The notes beneath the pieces are model-generated. The model made no database searches and was not told the DNA's origin. It was given only the letters and a program-made list of their open reading frames with translations. A stretch of 64,000 nucleotides of DNA, taken from positions 1-64,000 of the forward strand of contig MU853196.1 in the NCBI GenBank assembly GCA_033085395.1, given 5' to 3'. Below, in pieces: positions 1-12,185 of the stretch. The DNA is from Xanthoparmelia taractica (Eukaryota; Ascomycota; Lecanoromycetes; Lecanorales; Parmeliaceae). A program made the position numbers and the translations under genes. The stretch's first letter is position 1. Every line of letters begins with the position of its first letter.

Positions 1-392
1 GATCTAATTGGCTAGACTAAATGAGCTTAAATCCTCACTTTCACAACTTCAACCAGAAAGAAAGCAAGCTTTCCAACAAGACCCGAGAACGGAGCATACC
101 GACAATTCTTGGGGAAGCTGCCTTCCAGCGATAGAAAACAATAGTTCAAGAAGCCGCAAGTTAGTCAATCGTATTGTATGCAGATCAAATGCCAACGACT
201 TACTTCGTATACGGTCATAGCTCTCTATTCACAATGCCCATCTTTGCCGTCCATCGGGCCTGCCAAGGCCTAGCGTTCTCTTCACCTATACCTACCATAG
301 GCAGTTCAAGGTTCCGTCAACACCTGCAACAAGGCTCCGCCTAACGATCTCAAGCCTCAAAAAGGGATGCTGGCAACTTACCACGCAACACG
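1..392. other. Intergenic, no gene seen
   Basis: No reading frame here has an ATG start, a recognisable domain or convincing composition. It is presumably the upstream region of the PARG-like gene that begins at 393. Confidence 0.5.
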
Positions 393-1409
393 ATGACCCA
401 CACCATAGCGGACTCGGACTCGCAAGACCAAAAGCCGAGGTTATATCAAACCAAGCTCACCTCGTCTTTTTTCAGACCCAAACATGGTTCCGCAGGAGAT
501 GCTGCCACCATCAACCTCCACCCTGAGCGACGCTCCAACCTAGCCCGTCCACCACCTAATCTCAAACCTACACGCAGCGCTATGCTCGCCCACACAGCAG
601 CTGAGACAAAGGCTCTCCTTCCGAACCTTCTAAAGACAATACCCCAAGCTCCTGCAGATGGCGTGCTCTACCACCCAGGCAATCTTTCCCGCTTGGATGC
701 TCGGTCCTGCCCAAGGTTACCTCGGACCGCTATACGCGTTCTCAATGCCGATACTATAGATGCCGCGATCGATCTCTCTACACCAACAGTATCCCAGCTT
801 TCTAACAAGCCAGTCTTGGTGCTGAACATGGCAAACGCTCATCATAGTGGAGGAGGCTGGCTGCATGGCGCCCTGGCGCAGGAAGAAGCAATGTGCTACC
901 GCTCCAGTCTCTCTTTTACACTGAAGTACAGGTACTATCCTATTCCCGAAGCGGGCGGTGTCTACAGTCCCACTGTCGTTGTCATACGACAGAATATGAG
1001 CTCGGGACATGGATTGATGGATCTGAGCAAGCCGGATCAATTGCCCGTTTTCAGCTGTGTGAGCGTTGCTGCTATCCGTGGGCCCGCGGTCGAGAAAGAT
1101 ATCGGTGGGATCGAGAGGTACAAACGCGCAGGTGATAGGGACATTATGAAAGAGAAGATGAGGGTGGTGCTGCGCGTTGCGGCAGTCAAGGGGCATAGAG
1201 TGCTGGTGCTTGGGGCACTGGGATGTGGTGCTTTTGCGAACCCGAGGGGAGAGGTTGTGGAGTGTTGGAAAGAGGTCTTTTCAGAAAGTGAATTCCAAGG
1301 AGGATGGTGGGAGCGGATCGTCTTTGCGGTCATGGAGCCAGGGGGCACAAAGGACGGAGGCGGCAATTATGGCGTGTTCTTCAGGGGTCTTGATGGCATG
1401 ATGGTATGA
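393..1409 (+). CDS. Microbial-type PARG-like macrodomain protein
   Basis: Single-exon 338-residue protein with an ATG start. The central part matches the bacterial/fungal poly(ADP-ribose) glycohydrolase-like family (TIGR02452, DUF2263). The sequence LVLNMANAHHSGGGW is followed by ALAQEE, giving the family signature of a GGG loop (about residues 152-154) and a QEE pair about ten residues later; the two acidic residues are the expected catalytic glutamates. A later segment, VLGALGCGAFANP (about residues 270-283), is the second conserved macrodomain loop. Such proteins are expected to remove ADP-ribose from proteins or cleave poly(ADP-ribose). The first 60 or so residues are low-complexity and lack a clear targeting signal. 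No intron is needed. The family assignment is firm; the substrate in this fungus is not known. Confidence 0.85.
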   Translation: MTHTIADSDSQDQKPRLYQTKLTSSFFRPKHGSAGDAATINLHPERRSNLARPPPNLKPTRSAMLAHTAAETKALLPNLLKTIPQAPADGVLYHPGNLSRLDARSCPRLPRTAIRVLNADTIDAAIDLSTPTVSQLSNKPVLVLNMANAHHSGGGWLHGALAQEEAMCYRSSLSFTLKYRYYPIPEAGGVYSPTVVVIRQNMSSGHGLMDLSKPDQLPVFSCVSVAAIRGPAVEKDIGGIERYKRAGDRDIMKEKMRVVLRVAAVKGHRVLVLGALGCGAFANPRGEVVECWKEVFSESEFQGGWWERIVFAVMEPGGTKDGGGNYGVFFRGLDGMMV

Positions 1410-1781
1410 CGAATTATAATGATGTGATGACTTACGATGGTCTGACAAATAGAGAGATACCCGATAGTGTTAATGAAAATACTATCAATCGCCTTGATGG
1501 AATGGCCCGGATGTCAGGCCAGTTATCGATGAATGCTTCACCCACTGTGTTGACGGAGATATATACCCAGCGTTTGACGGATTACGCTCAACATTGCTGA
1601 TATACTTGAACGGAAATTGTGGGGGAGGAGGCGCCCAAACAGCAATGATTATTTTCTCTCAGCAGCGCTGATGGAAAACTCTCTGACGACATTGGCCAAC
1701 ATCTCACCAACAATGCTGCTTTCCCCAATGCATCAATTGTTTAGCATAGTCATAAAAAATTCATATCCACAATCCACAACC
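1410..1781. other. Intergenic between convergent genes
   Basis: No gene recognised. The short open frames here have no conserved features. It holds the 3' ends of two convergent genes. Confidence 0.5.
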
Positions 1782-2367
1782 TCACCCCCTCCTCCTCCTC
1801 ATCATCTTCTCCTTCTTCCTCCTCCTCTCCTCCTCATTCCTAAACGGCCACCCCGACACCTTTCCCCTCCCCTCCCCTCCCCCAAACATCAAACACCACA
1901 GCCCAAAACAGCTCAGAAACCCACTCCCCATCATACCCAGCGCAAAACACGCCGATCCAGTCGCCATGTAATTCGTATACGTGTACACAGTACTCGCGAC
2001 GTGGAAAGCCGTCGTGAGAAAAATCGTAGGAGCGGAGTAAGGGGACGGGGAGTGCGAGTTTTCGGATTCGGCGACGGGGTTGGAGAGGGGGAGGAGGCCG
2101 GCGAGGAGGACGGTGAGCAGGGATAGGGTGAAGAGGGTTAGGGAGAGGGAGCGGGAGAGGTATATTTCGAGGTCTGGAGATTGGTTAGGTTAGAGTGGGG
2201 TAATTCGTGTATGGCGGGGTGGGTGGGCTTGGGTGGTTTGAACCTGTTGGTCTTCGGGCGTCGGGCGAGAGCATGGTGACTATCAGTTTGGGGGATATGA
2301 GGAGAGGGATGGCTTGGAGCGAGAGCCATGCGGCCGTGCTAGTGGCGTAGGCGCCGACGCTGTCCAT
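1782..2367 (-). CDS. Small conserved fungal membrane protein, one intron
   Basis: Spliced model: exon 1 is 2367-2244, intron 2243-2174 (70 nt, GT-AG, CTAAC-type branch site near its 3' end), exon 2 is 2173-1782. The intron joins PDARRPT to DLEIYLSRS in a single frame of about 171 residues. Four hydrophobic stretches are visible: one around AAWLSLQAIPLL, one around LTLFTLSLLTVLLAGLLPL, one around TIFLTTAFHVASTVYTY and one around SGFLSCFGLWCLMF, followed by a highly charged Arg/Lys/Glu tail. This looks like a small integral membrane protein of a fungal family without assigned function. The composition suggests coding, and the frame fit across the intron supports it. I do not recognise a named family. 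Confidence 0.65.
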
Positions 2368-4354
2368 GGTTGCTAGAGTGTCGTGAGCGGAATGAGAAGC
2401 AACGAAGGGGGGGGGGAATGAGAGCAGAAAGAAAAATGAGGCTTAGCGCTAGGGCTACGCTAAAAGTCGAGGAAGCCAGCCGTGCCAGCTAAGAAGGGAC
2501 ATCCAGTTATCATTGCTTCAGTGGCCCCGTCCCTAGTCAGAGCGATACTTGGCGGGCAAGAGCTGGTCAAAGCGTCTGCGGAGTACTGCTGCAGCACTCT
2601 CAAATAGGTTAAACCCAAAGGTTGAATCTTGGTCCAAGGCCTGCCTTTCGTGAAGAAGCCAGAAACATTCTCCATCACTTTGCGCCGAGCATTATCCTGA
2701 CAACCTATTCTCTTATTCAATCTCCCAGCCTTCGCAAGGCGTTTTCCCCATCAGACACACATGAGGAAAGCATTACCTAGGATGACTTTAAGCGGTCCGT
2801 CCATCGCAGTACGACAGGTCCGCCCACACATATAGTATACAGACCCTACCAATATTTCGGATGTCACGGTGATCCGCACTTGCAAACAGCTTGACGTAGA
2901 CTTTTGATACCGAGGCATCATATCTAATCTCATCAGCTTTGCATCTTGTCAACCTGATGCCAAGGTAGTCCTATATTGGACATCCTGCTGGCCGCTGGCT
3001 TACTTTGACTGGCCAGGTGGTATGAGTGGTAGGCGATGCGTTTTCTTCTCCGTATTAATAAAGAGATGTTAAAAATGTTCAAAGAGAGGGACGAGAGTAC
3101 TACTCAGTAGTTTACTAGGCCAGTATATCTTCCATGAGTTGAACCTTCTCCCTAAACTCTTGGGCCGGTCAAAGCCCCAGCTAGCATGATTGAGGTTTTC
3201 TTCATTGGAGACCGGAGGGAGCACCTGGACTCGGAACGGGTGCCAAAAGGATGCAGAGTGGATCCAAGCTCTGCTCCAAGGTGATGTTCTGATGGATTCT
3301 GATATTGCGGTCATACGTGGAGGAACCTTGTACGACTGTCCTAAATTCGGGGAAGCCCTCTTTGTTCTTGCTCAAGGTGCTTTGACTAGTCCCTCGGTCT
3401 GGTTCTATGGACAGCTGCATACGAGCAAGCAGCGTTCTAGAAAGGGAATTACAGTGCGTGCAGCGATCGATTACAAACATACCCTAGGATGGGCCATTCA
3501 GGATGACATATTGCCACATTTTCGTACGACTCGACAGAGAGATCCATTTTACACAAGTCTTGGTTTGACGAGACAATCGGCAACCTTGTCTCTCTCTATC
3601 TCACGTGCAAGCAAGTCCACCACAAAGCAGAGGCTGTATCCTAGAACCAGGAATTGTTCACACCGACGACGGAAAGTACAATTCCGAGGTGCTACATCTT
3701 AAAGATCACCTTTCCGGGCCTAGGTTTTTCGAAGCCAACAGTATCAGGATTACTCGGAAAGACGTCGAGGAACCGTGTTCGGCTTCAAGCTATTCGATTG
3801 ATGCTTCCAATTGTCTGCAACCTTAGTCTGCTTAACAGCAGGAATGCTTCACATTCAACGAGCACTTTTGGCTCAACTCACGATTCACGAGATACACAGG
3901 AAGAGAAGTCGACTTTCCCTTGCACCTCATGCGACCCGCTGTCTCTTCTTCATAGGTGTCCTGTCGAAGAAAATTAGGATTCTTCCTGAAACCATTGCGC
4001 GAAGCAGCATTTTGACGTTGAAACAAGACTCCCGGCGCATATCAAGTTTCGCGGCTATTGTTTGAATATTGTCCCTGCGAAGCACTCAAGCCTTACGAAA
4101 CACTGATAAGTTTCAATTCTCCGAAGTCTCGGGCTAGCAGCCGATGCACTAGAATATGGGACCAGGATATAAGAGCAATGGCTTTCATGGGGTTCCAGTT
4201 CTTCAATTTTGGTCAAGCCGTCTTCAAACTGCATTTCACTGATAGATGAGGAAATCCGCTCATTTACCCAGCATCTTTTCTTGCTAGATCTTGTTTGGCG
4301 CTGTTTTTGCCATCTCACTCTTTATTGCACAGAAAGCGTAGCCCGAAAGTCGTC
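2368..4354. other. About 2 kb without a recognisable gene
   Basis: Several open frames of 60-170 codons exist on both strands (for example 3190-3702 on the plus strand), but they start at non-ATG codons, overlap each other and show no conserved motif. A small real or decayed gene cannot be excluded. I see no repeats or transposon ends. Confidence 0.4.
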
Positions 4355-6187
4355 ATGTTTTCCCGTATATCCTTAACAATGATTCTGTGGCTCCTGCCTT
4401 GCTTAATGGCACTACCGTCTACTTCTAGTATATCTAGGACCCCAAACCGAAACCTTGGCAAGCGATTAGTATCGGTAGGCTCGGATATTGTTCGTGCGCC
4501 GCCAGTTGTGCTTATCATATTTTAGGTACTCGAGTGCAATCCACGATCCAAGATTCCCAATTATCCCGATCCAGTCCTACCGGCTGAGGGCGACCCGGCT
4601 AAAGCCTTTATCGAGCAAGTCAACACGTTCAAAACAATGACTTCAATATGCGGCTCCTATCCAACTGGGATGGGATATTATTGCCCTCCCGGGGGTGGTG
4701 CATTGCTCGTCCAAAGGCCCGGGTCACAGCTCTACCATTATCTGGGCCCACCTGACTCGCAATATCTCAAAGATGCATGCCTGGCCAACTGCTATTGTAC
4801 AACGATCGCACCAGATGATCCTGATCCTTCCTCGTCAAAACCAGCGTCGGCACAATGCCTTGCTGAAGTAGGTGGATCGGATTCTGATGACGAAATCGAT
4901 GCGGGGGGCTGTATGGAAACTTACAATGACCCCCAAGCTGATGATGGCATTTACTGCGACCCGACTGGCTACCTCTTTGGGCATCCTGGTAACGCGGACT
5001 GTAAACTTGCTCAAGATGGCATTGGAGAAGGGGTTGACAGCCTGACAGAGACTCATGAGTTTTTGGGTCTTGGTGCGGAACCAGCGTACAACGGGTTCCC
5101 CATCGCGCAGACACCCTATAATTGGACAAGCGGTAGGTGATGTCGCTCGATGTATTTACAAGCCAGCTAATTAAAAAAGGTACTTGTTACGTCCAAGTCA
5201 GCATGCTTGAAGGACTTAACTACGCTACAACGGAACTTGAAAATTGGGATTACATCTGGGGCCGGGCAGAGGCAATCCGTCAAAAGTGCGTCGCTGGACT
5301 CGGCGTTGGGGGATCTGCAACGGCTGGTAAGAGACAACATCATTCCAAACTCAGCGATAGCCCGCTCATTCATGCCAGGCGACGTATCCGAGGGCCAACG
5401 CCAAAGCATCGGAATCTTTGTCTCCGGTGTCAAATCCAAAAACAAACAAATGCTCGACATGAAATTCGGCTGCGTAGCCGACGCCGATGGGAACTACTCC
5501 TGCGAAGACGAATCCGCCCCTCCAGCCAAAAAGCAAAAGACTTCGCCCCCGTCCTCCCCCGACAGCGGTGTCGCTCCTCCAGCGGGCAACAGGCTCAATA
5601 GCGGTGCCCAATCAGGAATCTGTGTCCACCATACGGACTGCGATTACCAAAACGGATACACGTGCGCTGCAACCAAAACAGCGGTCGACGACTTCCCAGT
5701 GGACTCGAGCTGGGGCACATTCACCTGCAAACTAGCTTCCAACGTGGCCTCCGGCGCCGTCGCAGCCGCAGCAGTGTACCTCGGACTCGGCAGTACGTGT
5801 CGCGGTCGCTGCATGCTAGATTCCAACGGCACGTTCAATATCCTCGCCAACACCATGACTGCGGGCCCGCAACCGGACTCGGCAATGGCGCCGATGCTCG
5901 TCGGTCCGTGCAACTGCACCTACGTGTCGGCGGCGTGTGTGCTCTCGACGACGGGCATCGTGTATGAGGATCCGAGCGCGAAAATCAACACGGTCGTCGG
6001 TGCACCTAATGGGACGGTTTGTTGTGATGGGTCGACGGGTTTGTGGACGGCTAGTGACGTGCAGAGGGATACGCCGCCTGCGAATCCCATTTGTGGTGCA
6101 GAGCCTAGGGGTTCGGGAACAATAAATACGCGGGCAGACGGTAGTGGCAGTGTGTCGAGGTCCGATGTCGTGTTGACACCTAGCTAG
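4355..6187 (+). CDS. Secreted cysteine-rich protein, three introns
   Basis: Spliced model of 560 residues: exons 4355-4474, 4526-5132, 5180-5326 and 5379-6187; introns of 51, 47 and 52 nt, all GT-AG. Each junction restores an open frame, and the total is an exact number of codons. The N-terminus has a clear signal peptide (MFSRISLTMILWLLPCLMA, cleavage expected soon after). The mature protein has many cysteines in pairs (for example VLECNP, ANCYC, CTYVSAAC, GTVCCDG) and several N-glycosylation sequons. A lysine/proline-rich segment (about residues 330-350) lies between two cysteine-rich parts. No catalytic motif was recognised. It is likely an extracellular or cell-wall protein specific to filamentous fungi; function unknown. 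Confidence 0.7.
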
Positions 6188-6587
6188 GGGTTCGGTTCTC
6201 TTTAGGCATGGCACGCTTTGGCAGATAGCTAGCCAGGCATCGTACCCACGTTTGCAGTCACACTGTTACATGGTACGAGTGAAGGTCTTGCTGGTAGCGC
6301 TGGTGCTCAGGGTGGGAGTGTTGTTGCGAGAGGGAGAAGGAGTGGAAATGATGGGGAATGGCGTGTGAATGGGCTCCTTTCTGGTAGAGATTGGGCGGGT
6401 ATGAGCAGAGCTCTACACCATTATTTGATGCATTTAGCGGATACTCACTGGCGCTTTTGATATAAAACATCAGATGTTCATCCCAATAAAGCTAGAGTGA
6501 GCAAAATGTGGCAGCTTGAGCTCGCTAGCCTCATCAAATACAGGTAAGTAACTCAAAAGAGACACAATATGCGAATGCAGAAGCCAA
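6188..6587. other. Intergenic between convergent genes
   Basis: Holds the 3' flanks of the secreted protein gene and of CLF1. No gene recognised. Confidence 0.5.
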
Positions 6588-8751
6588 CTACGCCGCCCCA
6601 TTCTCCTCCCCCTGCGTCTGCTTCCACTGGTGCGCCATCTGCAGCAGCTTCGACATCTTGGCCGCCGACTCGTCATCCGCGGGGAAGACGTAATCCATGT
6701 ACTCTTCGAAGCTGTCGTCGTCGAGCTTCCTCCTCTTCTTGACCTTGCGCGGCATCTGCTTGTCGACCTTTTCAATGTCGGAGGGCGAGCCGTGGGTGCT
6801 TTCGAAGGATTTCCAGGCGTTGAGGAGGGCGACGCGCTGTAGGTTTATTAGTTAGGATTCTATGGGTCAAGGAATGGATGGGATTGGAGGAAGGGAAGAC
6901 GGGTCGGGGGATATACCTCTTCTTTGAGGTCCTTTTCTTTCATACTCTTGTATGCTCGCTCGAAGACTTTGCGAGCGCGTTGCTTGGCTTCCTCACTGAT
7001 TGGCCGGTCCTCCTGCTCTTCGTCTTCCTCGTCGGCATCTTCAGGAACGTTGATTTCGAAATGCGCGTAGCTGATCCAGACTTTGACGTGGTCCGTCTTG
7101 TCGAGGAGGCGCTCGTACAGCTTCCGCGTCCTGTCGTACTCGCCTTCTTCCTCTTCAAAATCAATGTACGCTTTCCAGAGCAGCTCCGGCATGTCCAAGA
7201 CAGGCTGCTCGACGGCAAGCTCAAAGAGAGCACGCGTGCGGTCCAAGTCGTCCAACCCCCTTTCTAGCTCGGCGAATTTGATCCAGGCTTGACAGTTGGC
7301 AGGATTCCATGCAATGTACTTTTCGTAAAGAGTCCGGCACCTGACGAATTCGAATAGCTTCAGTTCCAGCTCGATGTACCCCTTGAACAATTTGTCCTTA
7401 GGGCACTGGCCAATGGCGTTGCCCATGGTCTTCCTTGAGGCTTGCAACTGCATTTGCCTAATCTCAAATTGGGCTTTCATGATCCAGATTTTAGCAAAGG
7501 TGAACTTCTTGTGCGGTATGAGTTTAAGGCATTCTGAGTAAATTTGGCGCGCTCGCTCGATATCTTTATTGTCCATTTCTTCGTACAAAGCGTAGAATAT
7601 CCACAAGTATATGTACCTCCGCCAATGTCGCTTCTCCTGCGTCGGTGGAATCTGTGCAATCGCCCTTTCGTACACCTCTCGCACTCGCTCTGGATCCTGT
7701 GACATCTCCTCCAGTCTGGCAAAGTCGAACCAGACGTCGTAATTCTTGGGGTTCTCTTTGATCTGCTCCTCGTATTGAACCCGGCGTTTGGATAGGATGA
7801 CGTTCTCTACGCCTTCTCGATCACCGAATTGCTTCTCGAAGGTCGTATATGACTTGTGCAATGTCATGGCCTTTGACCTTGGAAGCCGGTCCAGAGCATA
7901 TTTGTATATTGCTCGAGCTCGCTCGTATTCCTTGAGCTTTGCCTCATAGCGAGCGTAGGCAATGAACAGCCGTTCGTCCATAAAATGGTCCCCTAGCGTC
8001 TCGATAGCCATGCCGAACACTTCGCGGACCAAATCGCTTGTGCCGTTTTCCTCTTCAAACCTTGCCCACTTGATCCAATTTCGAGGTTCGGGGTGGACGA
8101 CTGTGAAGCGCTCAAAGATAGCTCTTGCCCTCGAGAACTCGTTGTATCGCTTCTCGAGCTTGATGTACGCTGACCACGCGGCCTCATCTGGTTCCCATGA
8201 CATCCACCGCTCAAAGACTTGCCGAGTACCTGCTACATTTCCCAGAGTCTCTTCCATGTAGACGTATTTATACCACAGCTTATCCACTCGCGGCAGAATT
8301 GTGACCGCTCGATCCAGTATGTTCCGCGCATGGTTGATATTTCTTGTCTTCATCTCCGCCTCGACGTAGCGAATCCATAATATGACTGATGTAGAATCCA
8401 CGTCCAAAGCCCGCTCGAAGATCGACCTCGCTCTCCGAAATTCCTTCTGTTCTAGCTCCCACTGTGCATATCGCATCCAGTTGTTCATGTTTATCCTATT
8501 CCGTCGCACATAGTCCTCAAACTCCTTCCTTTTTCTACCCTGGAATTCATGAAGCTCTTCGAGATCTGCGAATCGCTGCGTAGGCGCCTGTAGTCCTGGT
8601 TCCTGTCTGTCGACGGCCTCGCGAAGCAGCTGTTCTGCGCTGATTTGCTGAGGGGCTTGCAAGATGTTAGCACGAATGTCTTCAATAGTGTCAGGTAAGA
8701 CTTACCTGGGGCCTTGTTCTTGACCCTGGGAGGGCCACGTGAAGCCTCCAT
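6588..8751 (-). CDS. CLF1: Pre-mRNA splicing factor Clf1/Syf3 (crooked neck-like)
   Basis: Three exons: 8751-8706, 8655-6917 and 6836-6588; introns of 50 and 80 nt with GT-AG ends and CTAAC-type branch sites. The 677-residue product has the usual length of fungal Clf1. It is built almost wholly of HAT (half-a-TPR) repeats with the typical spaced aromatic residues (for example NWMRYAQWELEQ, LWIRYVEAEMK, VWISYAHFEI). The C-terminus carries a basic nuclear-localisation stretch (MPRKVKKRRKLDDD) followed by FEEYMDYVFPADDE, conserved in the family. Clf1 scaffolds the NineTeen/Prp19 complex in the spliceosome. The first exon codes only about 15 residues, so a model starting in the large exon would miss the true ATG. 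Confidence 0.95.
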
Positions 8752-9241
8752 GTTTGCAGATTGAAGGGCGTATTCTGTATGGTGCACTTGCTACGGACAA
8801 AGGCGCTCAGTCAAAAATATGAAACTTGTGACCCTAAACCCGATGAATCGTGAAATATCCGAATCCTTTTCTTGAGGCTTTATGTAATTTAGATTACTAG
8901 CGCGCTTTTTAAAACCGTTAATGAGTGTAAACAAGATCCCAACACTTATAAAGCTACGATGAGGCCACATCTGGATTGTGTTCATATCTGACGACCTCTT
9001 TCCCGTTGTGTTTGTTCTGAGGTCCAGACCTTGGCTTTTACTTAACATGAACTCCTTCTCCAACCTTTAGACGCATGAAACCCAGAAGCTTCTACCCTCA
9101 GCATCAATCAAACTGAGGCTTGGTTCATCCATCACTCAGCATACAGACTATAAGATAGATTATTCCAGTGGGAATCGCGCCGAAGTGTCAAGGTTGATCG
9201 TTGGCAACTCAAACAAACAGCCAGTGCAAGAGCCTACTATC
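8752..9241. other. Divergent intergenic region
   Basis: Lies between the CLF1 start (minus strand) and the F-box gene start (plus strand), so it should hold both promoters. No specific sites recognised. Confidence 0.5.
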
Positions 9242-10584
9242 ATGCTCCCACCAGAAATCCTGAATTTCATTTGTGGAATACTCGGGAAAGAGGATCTCAA
9301 GCAAGTGCGCCAGGTCTCGAAGATATGGGAACGAGCTGCAGTCCCTTACCTGTTCGATGAAATCTTCATCTCCCAGGACTTGGCTGATTTTCGCATCGCC
9401 AAGCTTGTCATTCTTCACTTCAAACACTACATCCGCACTTTAGTCTTTTCTTCTGTCTACTACCCAAGGCTGGATCGAGAAAGCTTTGATGAGGAATACC
9501 GTTGGACGCTCAAAGCTCGCAACGACACCCGCACTGGCTCTGACCACGCTTTTACGGTTTACCGTATTATGCGCAAAATCAACAAGAAAACCTCGTGAAT
9601 GGTTCAACTTCGGCATACTTCTCCTTCGCCCTTACCAACTTGCCGAACCTTTGGAAAATTATTCTCACAGATACCTCCAGCTCGCGCTCAATGCCCTACC
9701 AGTCGTTGCAAGTCTACCAGGCGCGGAGATTAAAGGCCTGCCCGTTCAAGCAGTATGACCTTACGGCGGCCGACCACCTCCCTTATACAGCGTGCCAGTC
9801 TGTATTCTCTCAAAAAGGCTCTACGAATCCTTGGCGTTTAGTGCTATCGGCATTATCCGCCACGAATGCCAGTGTCAGAGAGTTGACCATGGAGCCTGAT
9901 GACATGGACGTGAGCACAAACACAGCTGCCTTCTCGATGTCGCCGGGAAACCTGTCTCAGGCTAAAATTTGTTTTCAAATTCTGACCAAGATTCGTTTCT
10001 CCCTCATCCTAGATGATGAGAGATTATCTAACCACGTTGATATACGTCACGTCCATCAGAATGTCGCCAAGCTTCTCAGGAGTGCTGTCAACCTTCAGAG
10101 TTTGTCACTTGACTTAGATGACCAAGCTGATATGATCAGGCCTGGCTACTCCACGTTACGGGAGATCCTGGGACGGTGCAAATACCCCAAGCTCAGATCA
10201 CTAATCTTGGCGTACTTCTCTTCTTCGGATGAAGAGCTACTACGGCTCCTCAAACATTCCAAGGATCTCCAACAAATCACCATAGATTTCCACCGTCTGG
10301 TTAAAGGTTCATGGAGGCGAGTTGCGGACTGGATGCGAGCTTCCTTGCCGCAGCTGAAGCATGCAAAGCTGGGTAAACTATACGGTGGCTTCGACGAGCC
10401 CTTTGAGAGTATGGAGTATCGTGACCTGTACGAGGACGTCGGTAACTTCCTATTTGCTCATGGTGAAAATCCCTTTACAACGAAAGCGCTGGAAAAGCAC
10501 CAAGCCGATATCGAGGCAAAGCGGGAGGTTGTCAGTTCTACTGGTGGATTGGGCTTCATAGGAGCCTATGCCAAGTATCATTAA
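9242..10584 (+). pseudogene. F-box protein gene interrupted by a frameshift
   Basis: An ATG at 9242 opens an F-box-like start (MLPPEILNFICGIL, then DLKQVRQVSKIWERAAVPYLF), typical of fungal F-box proteins. The frame runs to a stop near 9598. A second frame carries the rest of the protein (ALTNLPNLWKI, then LRR-like segments such as LRSAVNLQSLSLDLDD and YPKLRSLIL) to 10584. The continuation that best fits the family (YYAQNQQENLVNGSTSAY) lies one frame away from the first part, so a single-base deletion near 9565-9572 would explain the break. F-box proteins select substrates for SCF ubiquitin ligases. Either the gene is dead or the base is a sequencing error. A splice from about 9503 to 9586 would also bridge the frames but has a weak donor and deletes conserved residues. 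Confidence 0.65.
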
Positions 10585-11178
10585 AAAAGGTTGACTTCTC
10601 CAACATTTTGAGCGGCTACATATTTGAGATAATGGAACTCAGCAGATTGCATTATAATGTCTCGATCCTTCTCAGGCATCTTGCTTACGCGTGAGTACTA
10701 TCTCAAATACAACACCGCTAGTCATGCAGCACGCGACTGTCCCAAGGGGTGTCTAAGTTGCGGAAGTGTACCCAATCCCTCATAGCTGCAAGACCTGTAT
10801 CAAACACGCTATCAGGGACGCTTTGGCCAAAAGAGCTGCTTGAGACCTTTGCGTACGCCCAAACAAGACAGTTTATAAGGAGTGCCTATTGTGCAAATCG
10901 TCAGGTTGTTACAGACACTATAATAGCACTAGCGTCGTACTGTAAATCATCTACTCTGGCCACCTCAACCCTCGCTCAAACATAACCGCACCTAGCGTTA
11001 AGACGTTTGGCTGTCTCGTGATACTAATGGTCCCTCCTTTCGTCGCTCCAATCTTCCGAACCAGAAATTTGCTTATTCGAGACCCGTGTCTAAAGCAATT
11101 GAAATATCGCAAGCACAAGCTCTTGATCTCTAGAGAACTTTAGGTGTTTGCTCAAACTACAACAAATTGTGACCGAGA
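10585..11178. other. Intergenic between two F-box-like sequences
   Basis: No intact gene. Short fragments in several frames could be decayed parts of the F-box-like sequence that follows, but I cannot align them convincingly. Confidence 0.4.
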
Positions 11179-11480
11179 ATGGTTATGTGGACCAGGGAAC
11201 CATTCAAGATGCTGATATTCAAGATAAACAAGCTCAAAACCCCAGCTGGTGCCACCAACCTTGAGCAGCTCCAGCTCGATTTTCGAAGAGAGGAATCGCC
11301 CCTGTTCGAGACCTTGTTGGGGGCCTTGGGTGTTCAGAGCTCAAAACACTCAATTTATCATGGATCAGGTCACCAAAAACTCAGTTGCTGTGTTTTATCA
11401 CGTTCTCACCAAGCCTCGGAATTTGTGATGCAGACCCAATATTTTCCAACACTTGGATTATGAGAACACATAGCACCCTG
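11179..11480 (+). pseudogene. Decayed F-box/LRR-type gene fragment
   Basis: One frame reads TNLEQLQLDFRREESPLFET and a second, shifted frame then reads LGCSELKTLNLSWI. Together they resemble the C-terminal leucine-rich part of fungal F-box proteins. No single frame covers the fragment and no start was found, so it looks like the remains of a second F-box gene next to the one at 9242-10584. Confidence 0.4.
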
Positions 11481-12140
11481 AATCATACTTTCTCTAAAGC
11501 TACAAGGTGTTCCTTTCGCTCTGCTCCGTGGTGCGATACCCCTACCAATCGATAGAGACGACTGATGGACTGTGTATCACCAACACATGGGACAATTCAT
11601 CCTCCGTAACTGCGAAGTCTCTTCACTACGAAAGGGTCCCTCGAAGCGATGGGAGCAGAGCAGAGCAAAATCTTACCGCTAGTATAAGCATTCGACCCTT
11701 TACCCCATCCTCGCCTCGAAATCTCATTCCTCACCATATCTGCAGATACTCTGATGGATGATAAGCGCCTGTTACCGACAACGCTTTTCGTTGGTGGAGG
11801 ATGGCTTGCTCGATTGTATGGAGATAGAGAAGGCAGTAGGCCGAGGGTGCAGGTGGAATAGGGTTATAGCCAGCGTAGGTAGTTGTCTGGAAGGAACAGG
11901 GTATTGGAGGATTTACTTTATGTTGCATGCAGCGTAAGATCTGTGTGTAACCTGATTTCGTTGATATGCGTGAGTAGTGAATTTCAATTATGCCGGGCTT
12001 GGATATCACAAAATCTACACTCTAAAATTGCAAATGTTGAAGCAATATAGCAGGCCCATTCGTTGGAACTAGTGAAAGCAATATACTTTGAAAACTACTT
12101 ATTGCACGCGGCCTCTTTGTCATAATCAAGCTCCTCACCA

Positions 12141-12141
12141 C

Positions 12142-12172
<31 letters not shown>

Positions 12173-12185
12173 TCTCTCTCTCACC
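12141..12185. repeat. CT/CA dinucleotide microsatellite
   Basis: A run of CT units is followed by CA units and then CT again, about 45 bp in all. Confidence 0.9.

Noticed and set aside
3190..3702. Plus-strand frame of 170 codons
   Set aside because: Starts at TTG, has no recognisable motif and lies in a region of equally long overlapping frames.
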